Below, piece by piece: positions 1 through 5,814 of a stretch of DNA of 7,985 nucleotides. Position 1 is the first letter of the stretch; the number at the start of each line of letters is the position of its first letter. The translations under genes were made by a program, and so were the position numbers. Where the stretch lies: positions 1 to 7,985 of the forward strand of contig USAY01000089.1 in the NCBI GenBank assembly GCA_900552755.1. Reading direction: 5' to 3'. The notes under the pieces are model-generated. The model worked only from the letters and a program-made list of their open reading frames with translations. It was not told the origin of the DNA and searched no databases. Source of the DNA: an uncultured Collinsella sp. (GTDB taxonomy: Bacteria; Actinomycetota; Coriobacteriia; Coriobacteriales; Coriobacteriaceae).

Positions 1-116
1 ACGAGACCATCCGCGAGCTGGCTTCGAGTTCCGATAGCTCGAGCGGCGGCAGCGGCGGCGGCTTTTCCGGTGGCGGTGGTGGCGGCGTCGGCGGAGGCGG
101 CGGCGGAACGTTCTAG
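1..116 (+). CDS. C-terminal end of a glycine-rich-tailed membrane protein, probably DUF2207 family (partial)
   Basis: Only the last 37 codons are in the window, read in the frame that starts at base 3 and stops with TAG at 114-116. The visible peptide begins ETIRELASSSDSSS and then becomes a Gly/Ser tail (GGGFSGGGG, GVGGGGGG) ending in TF. Long poly-glycine tails that end in a small residue and an aromatic one are typical of DUF2207 (YciQ-like) predicted membrane proteins and of some TPM-domain proteins. Both are multi-domain membrane-anchored proteins of unclear function. No domain core is visible, so the family call is an inference from the tail alone. The gene is the last of its transcript, because a strong terminator starts 15 bases after the stop. 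Confidence 0.5.
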   Translation, partial: ETIRELASSSDSSSGGSGGGFSGGGGGGVGGGGGGTF

Positions 117-131
117 CGCGCTCTGATTTTT

Positions 132-177
132 GGGATGGATCTTCTCCGGCGACTGCCGACGGAGCCATCCCATTTTT
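132..177 (+). terminator. Rho-independent terminator of the upstream glycine-tail gene
   Basis: GGGATGG (132-138) pairs with CCATCCC (165-171). An inner CTCCG (144-148) pairs with CGGAG (160-164). The hairpin is followed by ATTTTT. The T run lies only on the plus-strand side, so it ends rightward transcription and is not an obvious terminator for the leftward acetyltransferase gene. Confidence 0.85.
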
Positions 178-196
178 ATGCGCTACCTACGAAGGC

Positions 197-224
197 TGTC
201 CCCAACGACTAATCACTGGGAACA
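197..224. repeat. Inverted repeat downstream of the acetyltransferase gene
   Basis: TGTCCCCA (197-204) and TGGGAACA (217-224) are complementary in 7 of 8 positions around a 12-base loop. The element lies between the rightward terminator and the end of the leftward acetyltransferase gene. It has no T run on either strand, so it is not a clear intrinsic terminator. It may be part of a dispersed intergenic repeat. Confidence 0.4.
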
Positions 225-254
225 TCCCTAAATGACTAGGTATGGCTGCTGGGT

Positions 255-896
255 TTAGGCTGTTAGATCGAGTTCGTAGAGGAAGCTTTCGCGCGGCATG
301 GCGTGACGGCGCTCTTCGCGGTTGGCGCGGTGCGTGGCCGTGCGCTTAAAGCCGTGCAGCTCGTAGAACTTCCACGAGCAGTTGGAGTCGGTGTACAGGT
401 GCGCCCTCGTCGCTCCAAGCGAGGACAGGTGCGAGACCGCGGCATCGAGCAGAACCGTGCCAACGCCCAGGCCATGGACATCGCGATCCACGGCAAGCAG
501 CGTGACCTCGTTGTCGTGCGGCAACGGGCTGCTCTCGAGCAGGCGGTTGTTGGTTCGGATGGTTGCGCGCACAAACGAGAGATACTCGGCGCAGGCATCG
601 GGCTCCAGCTCACGCATCTGCGATAGCAGCGCGCGTTCGGTATCCATCCAATGCTCGTTGATGGTGGCGCCGGAGCTCTGTTCCGCACGTGCGAGCACAA
701 TGCCGCGCGCCTGACCGTCGATTACGGCAGCCTGCGAAAACGTCGACGACGAAAGGCAATAGGCGAGGTCGCACGCGGCCTCAAGGCGGTTGTACTCATC
801 GTTATCCGAATTGTTGTGCCAAAGCTGCTGCAGAATCAGCACGATGGCGTCGAAGTCTTCGGTATCAAACGGTCGGTAGAGAACCCGCGAGACCAT
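255..896 (-). CDS. GNAT family N-acetyltransferase
   Basis: The product has 213 residues and would transfer an acetyl group from acetyl-CoA to an amine on an unknown substrate, in the cytoplasm. The C-terminal half carries the GNAT core. Motif A, about residues 131-150, reads VTLLAVDRDVHGLGVG, with the R/Q-x-x-G-x-G/A acetyl-CoA pyrophosphate loop here as H141-G-L-G-V-G146. Motif B, about 166-185, includes YTDSNCSWKFYELHGF, the usual tyrosine plus ELHGF signature. The N-terminal 130 residues are longer than a minimal GNAT domain (about 150 residues in all) and contain a YRPFDTEDF opening strand. They may form a degenerate extra half-domain. ATG is preceded by GAAAGAGG (plus-strand 901-908) at good spacing. 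The gene is a single leftward unit diverging from purH. The substrate cannot be told from sequence; alternatives within GNAT include antibiotic or peptide acetylation. Confidence 0.88.
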   Translation of the reverse strand: MVSRVLYRPFDTEDFDAIVLILQQLWHNNSDNDEYNRLEAACDLAYCLSSSTFSQAAVIDGQARGIVLARAEQSSGATINEHWMDTERALLSQMRELEPDACAEYLSFVRATIRTNNRLLESSPLPHDNEVTLLAVDRDVHGLGVGTVLLDAAVSHLSSLGATRAHLYTDSNCSWKFYELHGFKRTATHRANREERRHAMPRESFLYELDLTA

Positions 897-1053
897 GGTG
901 CCTCTTTCTTTTGCGGATGCATATCGAGCACAGTTCTACCACGCTATTGGCATCTAATTATGGTGCCCCTGTGTTCCATGAACTCACCGTGCCCGGTGCC
1001 GTGCTCACCCCTCTGCTCGCAAACTTTTTCTGCACATGCGTGCGTTGCGGGGT

Positions 1054-1072
1054 GCATCGATGCGCTCGATGC
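1054..1072. promoter_or_regulatory. Perfect inverted repeat in the acetyltransferase-purH intergenic region (possible operator)
   Basis: GCATCGA (1054-1060) and TCGATGC (1066-1072) form a perfect 7-bp inverted repeat around a 5-base centre, about 100 bp before the purH start. The 276-bp divergent intergenic region 897-1172 holds no open gene, tRNA or riboswitch that I recognise. I see no convincing paired -35/-10 for purH; TACATT at 1075-1080 is only a possible -10, with no good -35. The repeat could be a repressor site, but nothing in the window identifies the protein. Confidence 0.3.
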
Positions 1073-1172
1073 GCTACATTGAATCAGTATTTTCAATGCC
1101 GCTGCGCGAGCGCTGCAGATCGACGTATCACCGACTCACAGAGCACGGCGGCGTACCAGACAGGAGGACTGC

Positions 1173-2780
1173 ATGGGATCTGATGTGAAGATCGCACGCG
1201 CGTTGATCTCGGTTACCGATAAGACGGGCGTCGTCGATTTCGCACGGACGCTGGTCGATGACTTTGGCGTCGAGATCATCTCTACGGGCGGCACAGCTCG
1301 TGCCATCGAGGACGCGGGCGTTCCCGTAACCCCCATCGAGGAGTTCACGGGCTATCCCGAGATGATGGACGGCCGCGTTAAGACCCTGCACCCCAAGGTT
1401 CACGGCGCGCTGCTGGCCCGCCGCGATTCCGAGCAGCACATGCAGGAGGCCGCTCAGCATGGCATCAAGCTGATCGACCTGGTCGTCGTCAACCTGTACG
1501 AGTTCGAGAAGACCGTCGCTAACCCCGAGGTCACCTTCGCAGACGCCATCGAGCACATCGACATCGGCGGTCCTTCCATGCTGCGCTCTGCCGCCAAGAA
1601 CGCCGCGAGCGTTACCGTCATCTCCGACCCGGCCGACTATGATGCCGTCCTGGCCGAGATGTGCGAGACCGGTGGCTGCACCACGCTTTCCACCCGTCGT
1701 CGCCTGCAGGTGAAGGTCTACCAGACCACCGCCGCCTACGACACGGCTATCTCCCGTTGGCTCGCCGCCCACGCAAGCGACGTGGCGGACACCTCTGCCA
1801 AGCTCGAGATCTCGCTGGAGAAGGTCGACGACCTGCGCTATGGCGAGAATCCTCAGCAGAAGGCCACGGTCTATCGCTTTGCCGAGGGCTGCGAGAATAC
1901 CGCGAGCTCGCAGTTCCCGCTCGTGGGCTCCGAGCAGATCCAGGGCAAGCCGCTCAGCTACAACAACTATCTGGATGCCGACGCCGCTTGGAACCTAGTC
2001 CGCGAGTTCGACGAGCCGGCCTGCGTGATCCTCAAGCATCAGAACCCCTGCGGCTCCGCCGTGGCCGAGGACATCACGGCCGCCTACGACCGCGCCTTCG
2101 CCTGCGATCCCAAGAGCGCCTTCGGCGGCATCATCGCCTGCAACCGCGAGGTTCCCTATGAGCTGGTTGAGCACTTTGCCGATCAGAACAAGCAGTTCGT
2201 CGAGGTTATCATCGCTCCGAGCTACACTGCCGAGGCGCTCGAGCGCATGGCCAAGCGCCCCAACCTGCGCGTGCTGGCCACCGGCGGCGTGGACCACGGC
2301 GCCCAGGTGGAGCTGCGCTCCGTCGACGGCGGCATGCTGGTGCAGGAGGTCGACCACGTGACCGAGGATCCTGCGACCTTTACGTTCCCCACCGACCGCA
2401 AGCCCACCGACGCCGAGATGGCCGAGCTCGAGTTTGCCTGGAAGGTCTGCAAGGGCGTCAAGTCCAACGCCATCCTGGTTTCCAAGGGTAAGGCCGGCAT
2501 TGGCATGGGCCCGGGTCAGCCCAACCGCGTTGACTCTGCGCTGCTTGCCTGCGAGCGCGCCGAGGACTTCTGCGAGCGCGAGGGCGTGGAGAAGGGCGGC
2601 TTTGCCTGTGCAAGCGACGCGTTCTTCCCGTTCCGCGACAACGTCGACGTGCTCGCCGCGCACGGCGTGACCTGCATCATCCAGCCCGGCGGCTCCAAGC
2701 GCGACGACGAGAGCGTCCAGGCCTGCAACGAGCATGGTATTGCGATGGTCTTCACAGGGGCCAGGCATTTTAGGCACTAG
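1173..2780 (+). CDS. purH: Bifunctional AICAR formyltransferase / IMP cyclohydrolase PurH
   Basis: The product has 535 residues, close to the usual 510-530 of bacterial PurH. It catalyses the last two steps of de novo IMP synthesis in the cytoplasm: formyl transfer from 10-formyl-THF to AICAR, then ring closure of FAICAR. The N-terminal cyclohydrolase (MGS-like) domain, about 1-200, shows ALISVTDKTG, ISTGGTARAI (36-45), KTLHPKVHGALL (70-81), VVNLYEF (105-111) and IDIGGPSMLRSAAKN (129-143). The transformylase domain shows LRYGENPQQKA (221-231) and ILKHQNPCGSA with the catalytic Lys288-His289 pair. It ends with the family's terminal GxRHFxH pattern (GARHFRH). AGGAGG at 1162-1167 lies 5 bases before ATG, which fixes the start. 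No other pur gene is adjacent. A large hairpin begins right after the stop codon. Confidence 0.98.
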   Translation: MGSDVKIARALISVTDKTGVVDFARTLVDDFGVEIISTGGTARAIEDAGVPVTPIEEFTGYPEMMDGRVKTLHPKVHGALLARRDSEQHMQEAAQHGIKLIDLVVVNLYEFEKTVANPEVTFADAIEHIDIGGPSMLRSAAKNAASVTVISDPADYDAVLAEMCETGGCTTLSTRRRLQVKVYQTTAAYDTAISRWLAAHASDVADTSAKLEISLEKVDDLRYGENPQQKATVYRFAEGCENTASSQFPLVGSEQIQGKPLSYNNYLDADAAWNLVREFDEPACVILKHQNPCGSAVAEDITAAYDRAFACDPKSAFGGIIACNREVPYELVEHFADQNKQFVEVIIAPSYTAEALERMAKRPNLRVLATGGVDHGAQVELRSVDGGMLVQEVDHVTEDPATFTFPTDRKPTDAEMAELEFAWKVCKGVKSNAILVSKGKAGIGMGPGQPNRVDSALLACERAEDFCEREGVEKGGFACASDAFFPFRDNVDVLAAHGVTCIIQPGGSKRDDESVQACNEHGIAMVFTGARHFRH

Positions 2781-2883
2781 AGGCTTTCCCAAGCACCCGA
2801 CCTTGCCCCTCAAACCGTCGCTTGCGTACATTTAGTACGCGGCGCTCCTCTTTCGGGGCAATCTCGGGCACTTGGAAAACCCT
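2781..2883. repeat. Long imperfect hairpin abutting the purH stop codon
   Basis: The 5' arm (2781-2809, AGGCTTTCCCAAG, then CACCCGACCTTGCCCC) is complementary to the 3' arm (2855-2883, GGGGCAATCTCGGGCA, then CTTGGAAAACCCT), with about 24 of 29 positions paired by my manual alignment. An apical stem GCGTAC (2824-2829) pairs with GTACGC (2835-2840) across ATTTA. There is no T run directly after it. It may be a dispersed REP-like element or a 3'-end-stabilising hairpin of the purH mRNA. Confidence 0.7.
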
Positions 2884-2911
2884 TAATGGGATGTTGTTCT
2901 ATCCCATTAAG
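2882..2911. repeat. Perfect 11-bp palindrome downstream of purH
   Basis: CTTAATGGGAT (2882-2892) pairs perfectly with ATCCCATTAAG (2901-2911) around an 8-base loop, and is followed by a second small palindrome, CCGATCGG (2912-2919). No T run follows, so this is not a standard terminator. Its first two bases are also the last paired bases of the preceding long hairpin, so the two helices compete there. Confidence 0.6.
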
Positions 2912-2951
2912 CCGATCGGTCGCCTGACCGTATCGTCAAAATAATCTCTGC

Positions 2952-2987
2952 AAAAGACGGCTGCTCCGTTTGGAGGGCCGTCTTTTT
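2952..2987 (+). terminator. Rho-independent terminator of purH
   Basis: AAAAGACGGC (2952-2961) pairs with GCCGTCTTTT (2977-2986). An inner CTCC (2964-2967) pairs with GGAG (2972-2975), and the 3' arm ends in a run of five T. It ends 16 bases before the next start codon, so the next gene must be transcribed from a promoter lying on top of or just after this hairpin. The hairpin is flanked by A on one side and T on the other, so it may work in both directions. Confidence 0.88.
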
Positions 2988-2989
2988 GG

Positions 2990-2995
2990 TATAAG
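2990..2995 (+). promoter_or_regulatory. Possible -10 element of the 243-codon gene
   Basis: TATAAG directly follows the purH terminator and is five of six to the -10 consensus. No good -35 is present 16-18 bp upstream, where the terminator hairpin lies. If it is used, transcription would begin around 3001-3003. A protein starting at ATG 3004 would then be made from an essentially leaderless message. A start at ATG 3028, with GAAAGG at 3015-3020 seven bases ahead, would have a short leader. Confidence 0.35.
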
Positions 2996-3003
2996 AGGAC
3001 GGA

Positions 3004-3735
3004 ATGACTAACACGAAAGGTATGACCATGCCCCAGATTGATGATGCCGAGCTGTTTGGCAATGCCGAGGATCAGCGTGCGTACGAGGACTTTTGCGCCA
3101 ATCAGGAGGCGGTCGAGAAGTTTACGCTCGACAAGCCCGCGCTTGTCTGCCGTTGGCGCATGTCCAACAAAAAGGTGCCCATGCTCAACCGCCACATTCG
3201 CGCGCTGTCCGAGCGCCTGGTGCAGGGCGAGCCGCTTACCCACAACATGCTCAGCTGGGCCAAACAACACGTTGAGTGGTCGCTTGCCGAGGGTGATTAC
3301 ACCGCACACGACGGCGTGCTCATGCTGGTGATCGACATCAACGGCAACGCCGCCATGACGGTGGGCGAGTACGAGCCGCTGGCCGATACGTCGGCCAAGG
3401 CGCTACGTGCCCGCTCCGCCGAGGCCCGCTCCGAGGCCGACGAAACCGGCGTGGCGCCCGAGCTGCTCGCCGCCGTCGATAACGGCGAGCTGGCCTTTGT
3501 GGCGCCAGCGGACGAGTGTCTGTGCGGCACGGCGACGCTCATTGAGCAGCTGGCCCAGACCAAGGGCATCCCGGTCACGCGCGTGGACATTCCCGCGCAG
3601 CTCAAGGGCGCGCTGTTCCTGGTGAGTGACGAGCACGGCGTGGTCCCCGCAACCGAGACGGACGCCGCCGAGGCCGACGCCGCCACGGTCGCCTTCTTCG
3701 CCGAAGGCTACGAAAAGCTCCGCGCCCGCCGCTAA
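3004..3735 (+). CDS. Uncharacterised protein with faint resemblance to class IV PLP-dependent enzymes
   Basis: The product has 243 residues, is soluble, and has no signal peptide or membrane segment. I do not recognise it as a named family. Two stretches follow the class IV aminotransferase / aminodeoxychorismate lyase pattern. Residues 60-124 (MLNRHIRAL, then DGVLMLVIDINGN) resemble the N-terminal part, where a His-containing helix precedes a DGVLRL-type strand. Residues 176-220 (TATLIEQLAQTKGIPVTRVDI, split, then FLVSDEHGVVPATETD) resemble the C-terminal part, where LLELAREEGIPV leads to FLTNSLRGVVPV. Lys132 sits roughly where the PLP lysine would be. The Glu-containing TEG loop is not visible, so the protein could be inactive or have a changed function. 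The end (about 221-243) is Ala/Glu/Arg-rich. ATG 3004 has AGAGGA four bases upstream; ATG 3028 has GAAAGG seven bases upstream and is an equal candidate. It appears to be a single-gene unit. Confidence 0.8.
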   Translation: MTNTKGMTMPQIDDAELFGNAEDQRAYEDFCANQEAVEKFTLDKPALVCRWRMSNKKVPMLNRHIRALSERLVQGEPLTHNMLSWAKQHVEWSLAEGDYTAHDGVLMLVIDINGNAAMTVGEYEPLADTSAKALRARSAEARSEADETGVAPELLAAVDNGELAFVAPADECLCGTATLIEQLAQTKGIPVTRVDIPAQLKGALFLVSDEHGVVPATETDAAEADAATVAFFAEGYEKLRARR

Positions 3736-3779
3736 ATGATTTTTCTGGGACGGGGATTAAAGAATCATTTTGGTCCCCG
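3734..3779 (+). other. Potential H-type pseudoknot at the stop codon of the 243-codon gene
   Basis: AAATGATT (3734-3741), beginning inside the stop codon, is complementary to AATCATTT (3763-3770). CGGGGA (3751-3756), within the loop of that stem, is complementary to TCCCCG (3774-3779) beyond it. The two helices interleave, which is the arrangement of an H-type pseudoknot. GGGAC (3747-3751) with GTCCC (3773-3777) is an alternative. No T run follows. Confidence 0.45.
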
Positions 3780-3874
3780 CCACCGCTGCGAGTGCGAGGC
3801 GGACAAAACGCCCCCGCTCGCGAACAGTTCTGTCACCTGGCACCGCGCGAGGCGTGTACCTGCAGCTTTGCGGT

Positions 3875-3880
3875 CATAAT
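3875..3880 (+). promoter_or_regulatory. Possible -10 element of the two-component operon
   Basis: CATAAT lies 32 bases before the response regulator start and ahead of its ribosome binding site. I find no good -35 at 16-18 bp spacing (the bases there are GCGTGT-like), so this is a weak call. Confidence 0.3.
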
Positions 3881-3912
3881 GGGACAAGACAACCAAGAGG
3901 GGAGCGGAATCA

Positions 3913-4584
3913 ATGGCGCTGATCTATATCGTTGAGGACGACGAGCCCATTCGTCGTGAGCTTGTCGACATCCTTGCCCGCGCCGGGTTTGAAGTCGAGG
4001 CCTGCGAATCGTTTGAGCATGTCTCGCGCGATATTCTCGCCGCCGTGCCCGACCTGGTGCTGCTCGACCTCACGCTTCCCGTCAAGGACGGCCAGCATAT
4101 CTGCCACGAGGTTCGCCGCGAATCCGAGGTTCCCATCATCGTTCTCACGTCGCGCACGACCGAGATCGACGAGGTTATGGCCATGACGCTCGGCGCGGAC
4201 GACTTTGTTCCCAAGCCTTACAGCGCCCGTGTGCTTGTGGCGCGCATCAACGCACTGCTGCGTCGCACCGCGGCGTCAGGCGAGCGCAGCACACTTGTCC
4301 ACAAGGGGCTGGAGCTCGACCTCGCCCGCTCAATGGTCACCAACACGCAAACGGGCACCAGCACCGAGCTCACCAAAAACGAGCTGCGTATCCTCTCGCT
4401 GCTTCTGAGCCGCGCGGGCAAGATCGTTTCGCGCTCGGCCATCATGCAGGACCTGTGGGACTCCGACGCCTTCGTGGACGACAATACGCTCACCGTCAAC
4501 ATCAACCGCCTGCGCACCACGCTCGAAAAAATCGGCATCAAGGGGTATTTGACCACGCATCGCGGCCAAGGCTATTCGGTCTAG
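3913..4584 (+). CDS. OmpR/PhoB-family response regulator
   Basis: The product has 223 residues, the normal length for the family. It should be phosphorylated by the kinase encoded 9 bases downstream and then bind DNA as a dimer. The receiver domain (about 1-118) has the acidic pocket E8-D9-D10, the phospho-acceptor D52 in LLDLTLP, the switch T79 in VLTS, and K101 in the VPKPY motif. The winged-helix trans_reg_C domain (about 128-223) ends with ELTKNELRILSLLL, DDNTLTVNINRLRTTLEKIG and THRGQGYSV, the usual helix-wing pattern. The ribosome binding site AGAGGGGAG (3896-3904) lies 8 bases before ATG. Pairing with a short two-helix kinase points to a cell-envelope or antimicrobial-peptide stress role of the BceR/GraR type. 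The target genes are not in this window. Confidence 0.95.
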   Translation: MALIYIVEDDEPIRRELVDILARAGFEVEACESFEHVSRDILAAVPDLVLLDLTLPVKDGQHICHEVRRESEVPIIVLTSRTTEIDEVMAMTLGADDFVPKPYSARVLVARINALLRRTAASGERSTLVHKGLELDLARSMVTNTQTGTSTELTKNELRILSLLLSRAGKIVSRSAIMQDLWDSDAFVDDNTLTVNINRLRTTLEKIGIKGYLTTHRGQGYSV

Positions 4585-4593
4585 GGGCCGGCT

Positions 4594-5637
4594 ATGTCGT
4601 TTGGCAAGTTCTTTAAAGATGCGCTGCTTCCCGTCGCCGTGTGGACCTGCGGCGTGCTGCTGAGCTGCTTTGTGCTGACGGTCGCCGGCGCACCCGTTTC
4701 TATCGTGGTCGTGGCGGTTGGCGTGTCCTTTATTTTCGGTATGCTCGGCATCGTGATCGAGTACGCTCGCCGTCGCCGTTTTCTGCGTCAGTTGGAGCGC
4801 GCGGCAGAGGAACTCGAGAGTCCCGCATGGGTGCAGGAGATGGTGCAATGCCCGACCTATGCCGAGGGCGAGCTTGAGTACGAGGTCTTGCGCCGGGTGG
4901 GCAAAGCTGCCTGCGACGAGGTTGCCGAAGGCCGGCGCCAGACCGATGATTATCGCGACTATATCGAAAGCTGGGTCCACGAGGCCAAGTTGCCTCTGGC
5001 GGCAGCCCATCTGATTCTTGAAAACCTGGACGGCAGCGAAGACGATCTGTCGCGCGTAGACGACCTCGGTCGCGAGCTTGCCCGCGTGGAGCGCTATATC
5101 GACCAGGCGCTGTACTATGCACGCTCGGAAGTCGTGGAGCGTGACTACCTGATTCGCCGCTGGGATCTTAAGACCCTGGTGACGGGCGCGATCAAGGCCA
5201 ACGCGCGTGAGCTCATCGCGGCACACGTGGCGCCGGTGTGCGAAGACCTCGACTTTGAGGTGTTTACCGACGAGAAGTGGCTCGAGTTTATTCTGGGTCA
5301 GCTCATTCAGAACAGCATTAAATACGCGCGTGAGGACGGCGCGAAGATCGTGTTTTCGGGCGCGTTGCTGGACGAGGGCCTGGCGAGTGAGCGCATTGAG
5401 CTCACCGTTGCCGACAATGGCTGCGGCGTGTGTGCGGCAGACCTGCCACGCGTGTTCGAGAAGGGCTTTACCGGCGACAACGGCCGCGCCACCAAGCGCG
5501 CAACAGGCATCGGCCTCTACCTGGTGGCGCGTCTGTGCTCCAAGATGGGCATCGACGTCACCGCATCGTCCGAGCCGGGCGAAGGCTTCGTCGTCACGTT
5601 CGCTTTTTCAACGAACAAGTTCCAATACTTTGAGTAG
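4594..5637 (+). CDS. Intramembrane-sensing (BceS-like) sensor histidine kinase
   Basis: The product has 347 residues, in the short range typical of BceS/GraS-type kinases. Two membrane helices (about 10-32 and 35-56) are joined by only a few residues, so there is no extracellular sensor domain. A short linker leads to the DHp segment, where Y123-IESWVHEAKLPL carries the phospho-acceptor H129. The WVHE/Q-x-K-x-P form is that of the BceS group. The ATPase domain has the N box LIQNSIKYAR (N240), the G1 box DNGCGV (274-279), the F box FEKGFTG and the G2 box ATGIGLYLV (303-311). All catalytic motifs are intact. ATG has AGGGG (4583-4587), overlapping the regulator's stop codon, 6 bases upstream. 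The two genes are therefore one operon and probably translationally linked. BceS-type kinases normally sense through a BceAB-type ABC transporter, and none is adjacent here. No clear terminator follows the gene. Confidence 0.93.
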   Translation: MSFGKFFKDALLPVAVWTCGVLLSCFVLTVAGAPVSIVVVAVGVSFIFGMLGIVIEYARRRRFLRQLERAAEELESPAWVQEMVQCPTYAEGELEYEVLRRVGKAACDEVAEGRRQTDDYRDYIESWVHEAKLPLAAAHLILENLDGSEDDLSRVDDLGRELARVERYIDQALYYARSEVVERDYLIRRWDLKTLVTGAIKANARELIAAHVAPVCEDLDFEVFTDEKWLEFILGQLIQNSIKYAREDGAKIVFSGALLDEGLASERIELTVADNGCGVCAADLPRVFEKGFTGDNGRATKRATGIGLYLVARLCSKMGIDVTASSEPGEGFVVTFAFSTNKFQYFE

Positions 5638-5655
5638 TCAGCCCGTATGGCGTAG

Positions 5656-5717
5656 CCGTTCAGGATCTGCCCATCTAAGAAAATATCAGGCTTCTCGGTA
5701 GCTATATTCCTGAACGG
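5656..5717. repeat. 10-bp inverted repeat between the kinase gene end and operator 1
   Basis: CCGTTCAGGA (5656-5665) is the exact reverse complement of TCCTGAACGG (5708-5717), which covers the spacer of the first hipBA operator. The arms are 42 bases apart with little pairing between them. It could be chance, a remnant, or an extra contact site. Confidence 0.3.
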
Positions 5718-5725
5718 GAACATTG
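5702..5725. promoter_or_regulatory. hipBA operator O1
   Basis: CTATATTC, 8 bases, then GAACATTG. This is a 24-bp palindrome with one clear departure from the symmetric half-site (GAACATTG instead of GAACATAG). It lies farthest from the antitoxin start, with its centre exactly 39 bp from the next operator. It is the weakest of the three by symmetry. Confidence 0.65.
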
Positions 5726-5740
5726 CTAATGTAGCAAACA

Positions 5741-5764
5741 CTATATTCCCGTACATGAACATAG
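5741..5764. promoter_or_regulatory. hipBA operator O2
   Basis: CTATATTC, 8 bases, then GAACATAG. The half-sites match except for one purine transition (A/G). The site lies where the -35 region of the hipBA promoter should be, so bound antitoxin would block RNA polymerase. The spacer length of 8 equals that of the HipB operator known from E. coli (TATCC-N8-GGATA), although the half-site bases differ. Confidence 0.75.
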
Positions 5765-5775
5765 TTCCACGGTTT

Positions 5776-5781
5776 TATACT
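5776..5781 (+). promoter_or_regulatory. -10 element of the hipBA promoter
   Basis: TATACT is five of six to the -10 consensus, sits between operators O2 and O3 and overlaps the first base pairs of O3. No good -35 is seen (TACATG at 18-bp spacing is poor), as is common for promoters under tight repressor control. Transcription would start within O3, about 25-30 bases before the antitoxin start codon. Confidence 0.55.
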
Positions 5782-5803
5782 ATGTTCACGAATAGGAATA
5801 TAG
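5780..5803. promoter_or_regulatory. hipBA operator O3
   Basis: CTATGTTC, 8 bases, then GAATATAG. It has the same half-sites as O2 but with the A and G variants swapped left to right. It overlaps the -10 element and ends one base before the TGGAGG ribosome binding region of the antitoxin gene. Its centre is 39 bp from that of O2. Confidence 0.75.
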
Positions 5804-5814
5804 CTGGAGGCATG

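Noticed and set aside
897..1172. Purine riboswitch or tRNA in the gap before purH
   Set aside because: No purine riboswitch core, three-way junction arms or tRNA-like cloverleaf could be made out. Only the 1054-1072 inverted repeat stands out.
2740..2780. Possible disruption of the PurH C-terminus by the adjoining hairpin
   Set aside because: The expected terminal RHFRH residues are present and the length is normal. The hairpin starts only after the stop codon.
1995..2831. Minus-strand open frame of 278 codons opposite purH
   Set aside because: It is antisense to purH with low-complexity composition and no domain.
4330..5226. Long minus-strand open frame of 298 codons
   Set aside because: It lies opposite the response regulator and kinase genes, whose motifs are complete. 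Long antisense frames are expected in GC-rich DNA, and no domain is recognisable.
5517..5762. Minus-strand open frame of 81 codons across the kinase end and operators (contains PDIFLDGQILNGYAIRADY)
   Set aside because: It overlaps the well-supported kinase C-terminus and its start lies within the operator region. No ribosome binding site or known domain is seen. A remnant gene cannot be excluded for 5638-5700 but is not supported.
5702..5803. A regular 39-bp repeat period that might suggest a tiny CRISPR array
   Set aside because: The repeated units are palindromic half-sites around variable 8-bp centres with equal 15-bp gaps, and they surround a -10 element before a repressor gene. This is an operator array; there are no cas genes.
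5755..5814. Upstream in-frame ATG codons (5755, 5782) that would lengthen HipB by up to 20 residues
   Set aside because: They fall inside operators O2 and O3, have no ribosome binding site, and the first lies upstream of the likely transcription start. GGAGG supports 5812 or 5815.
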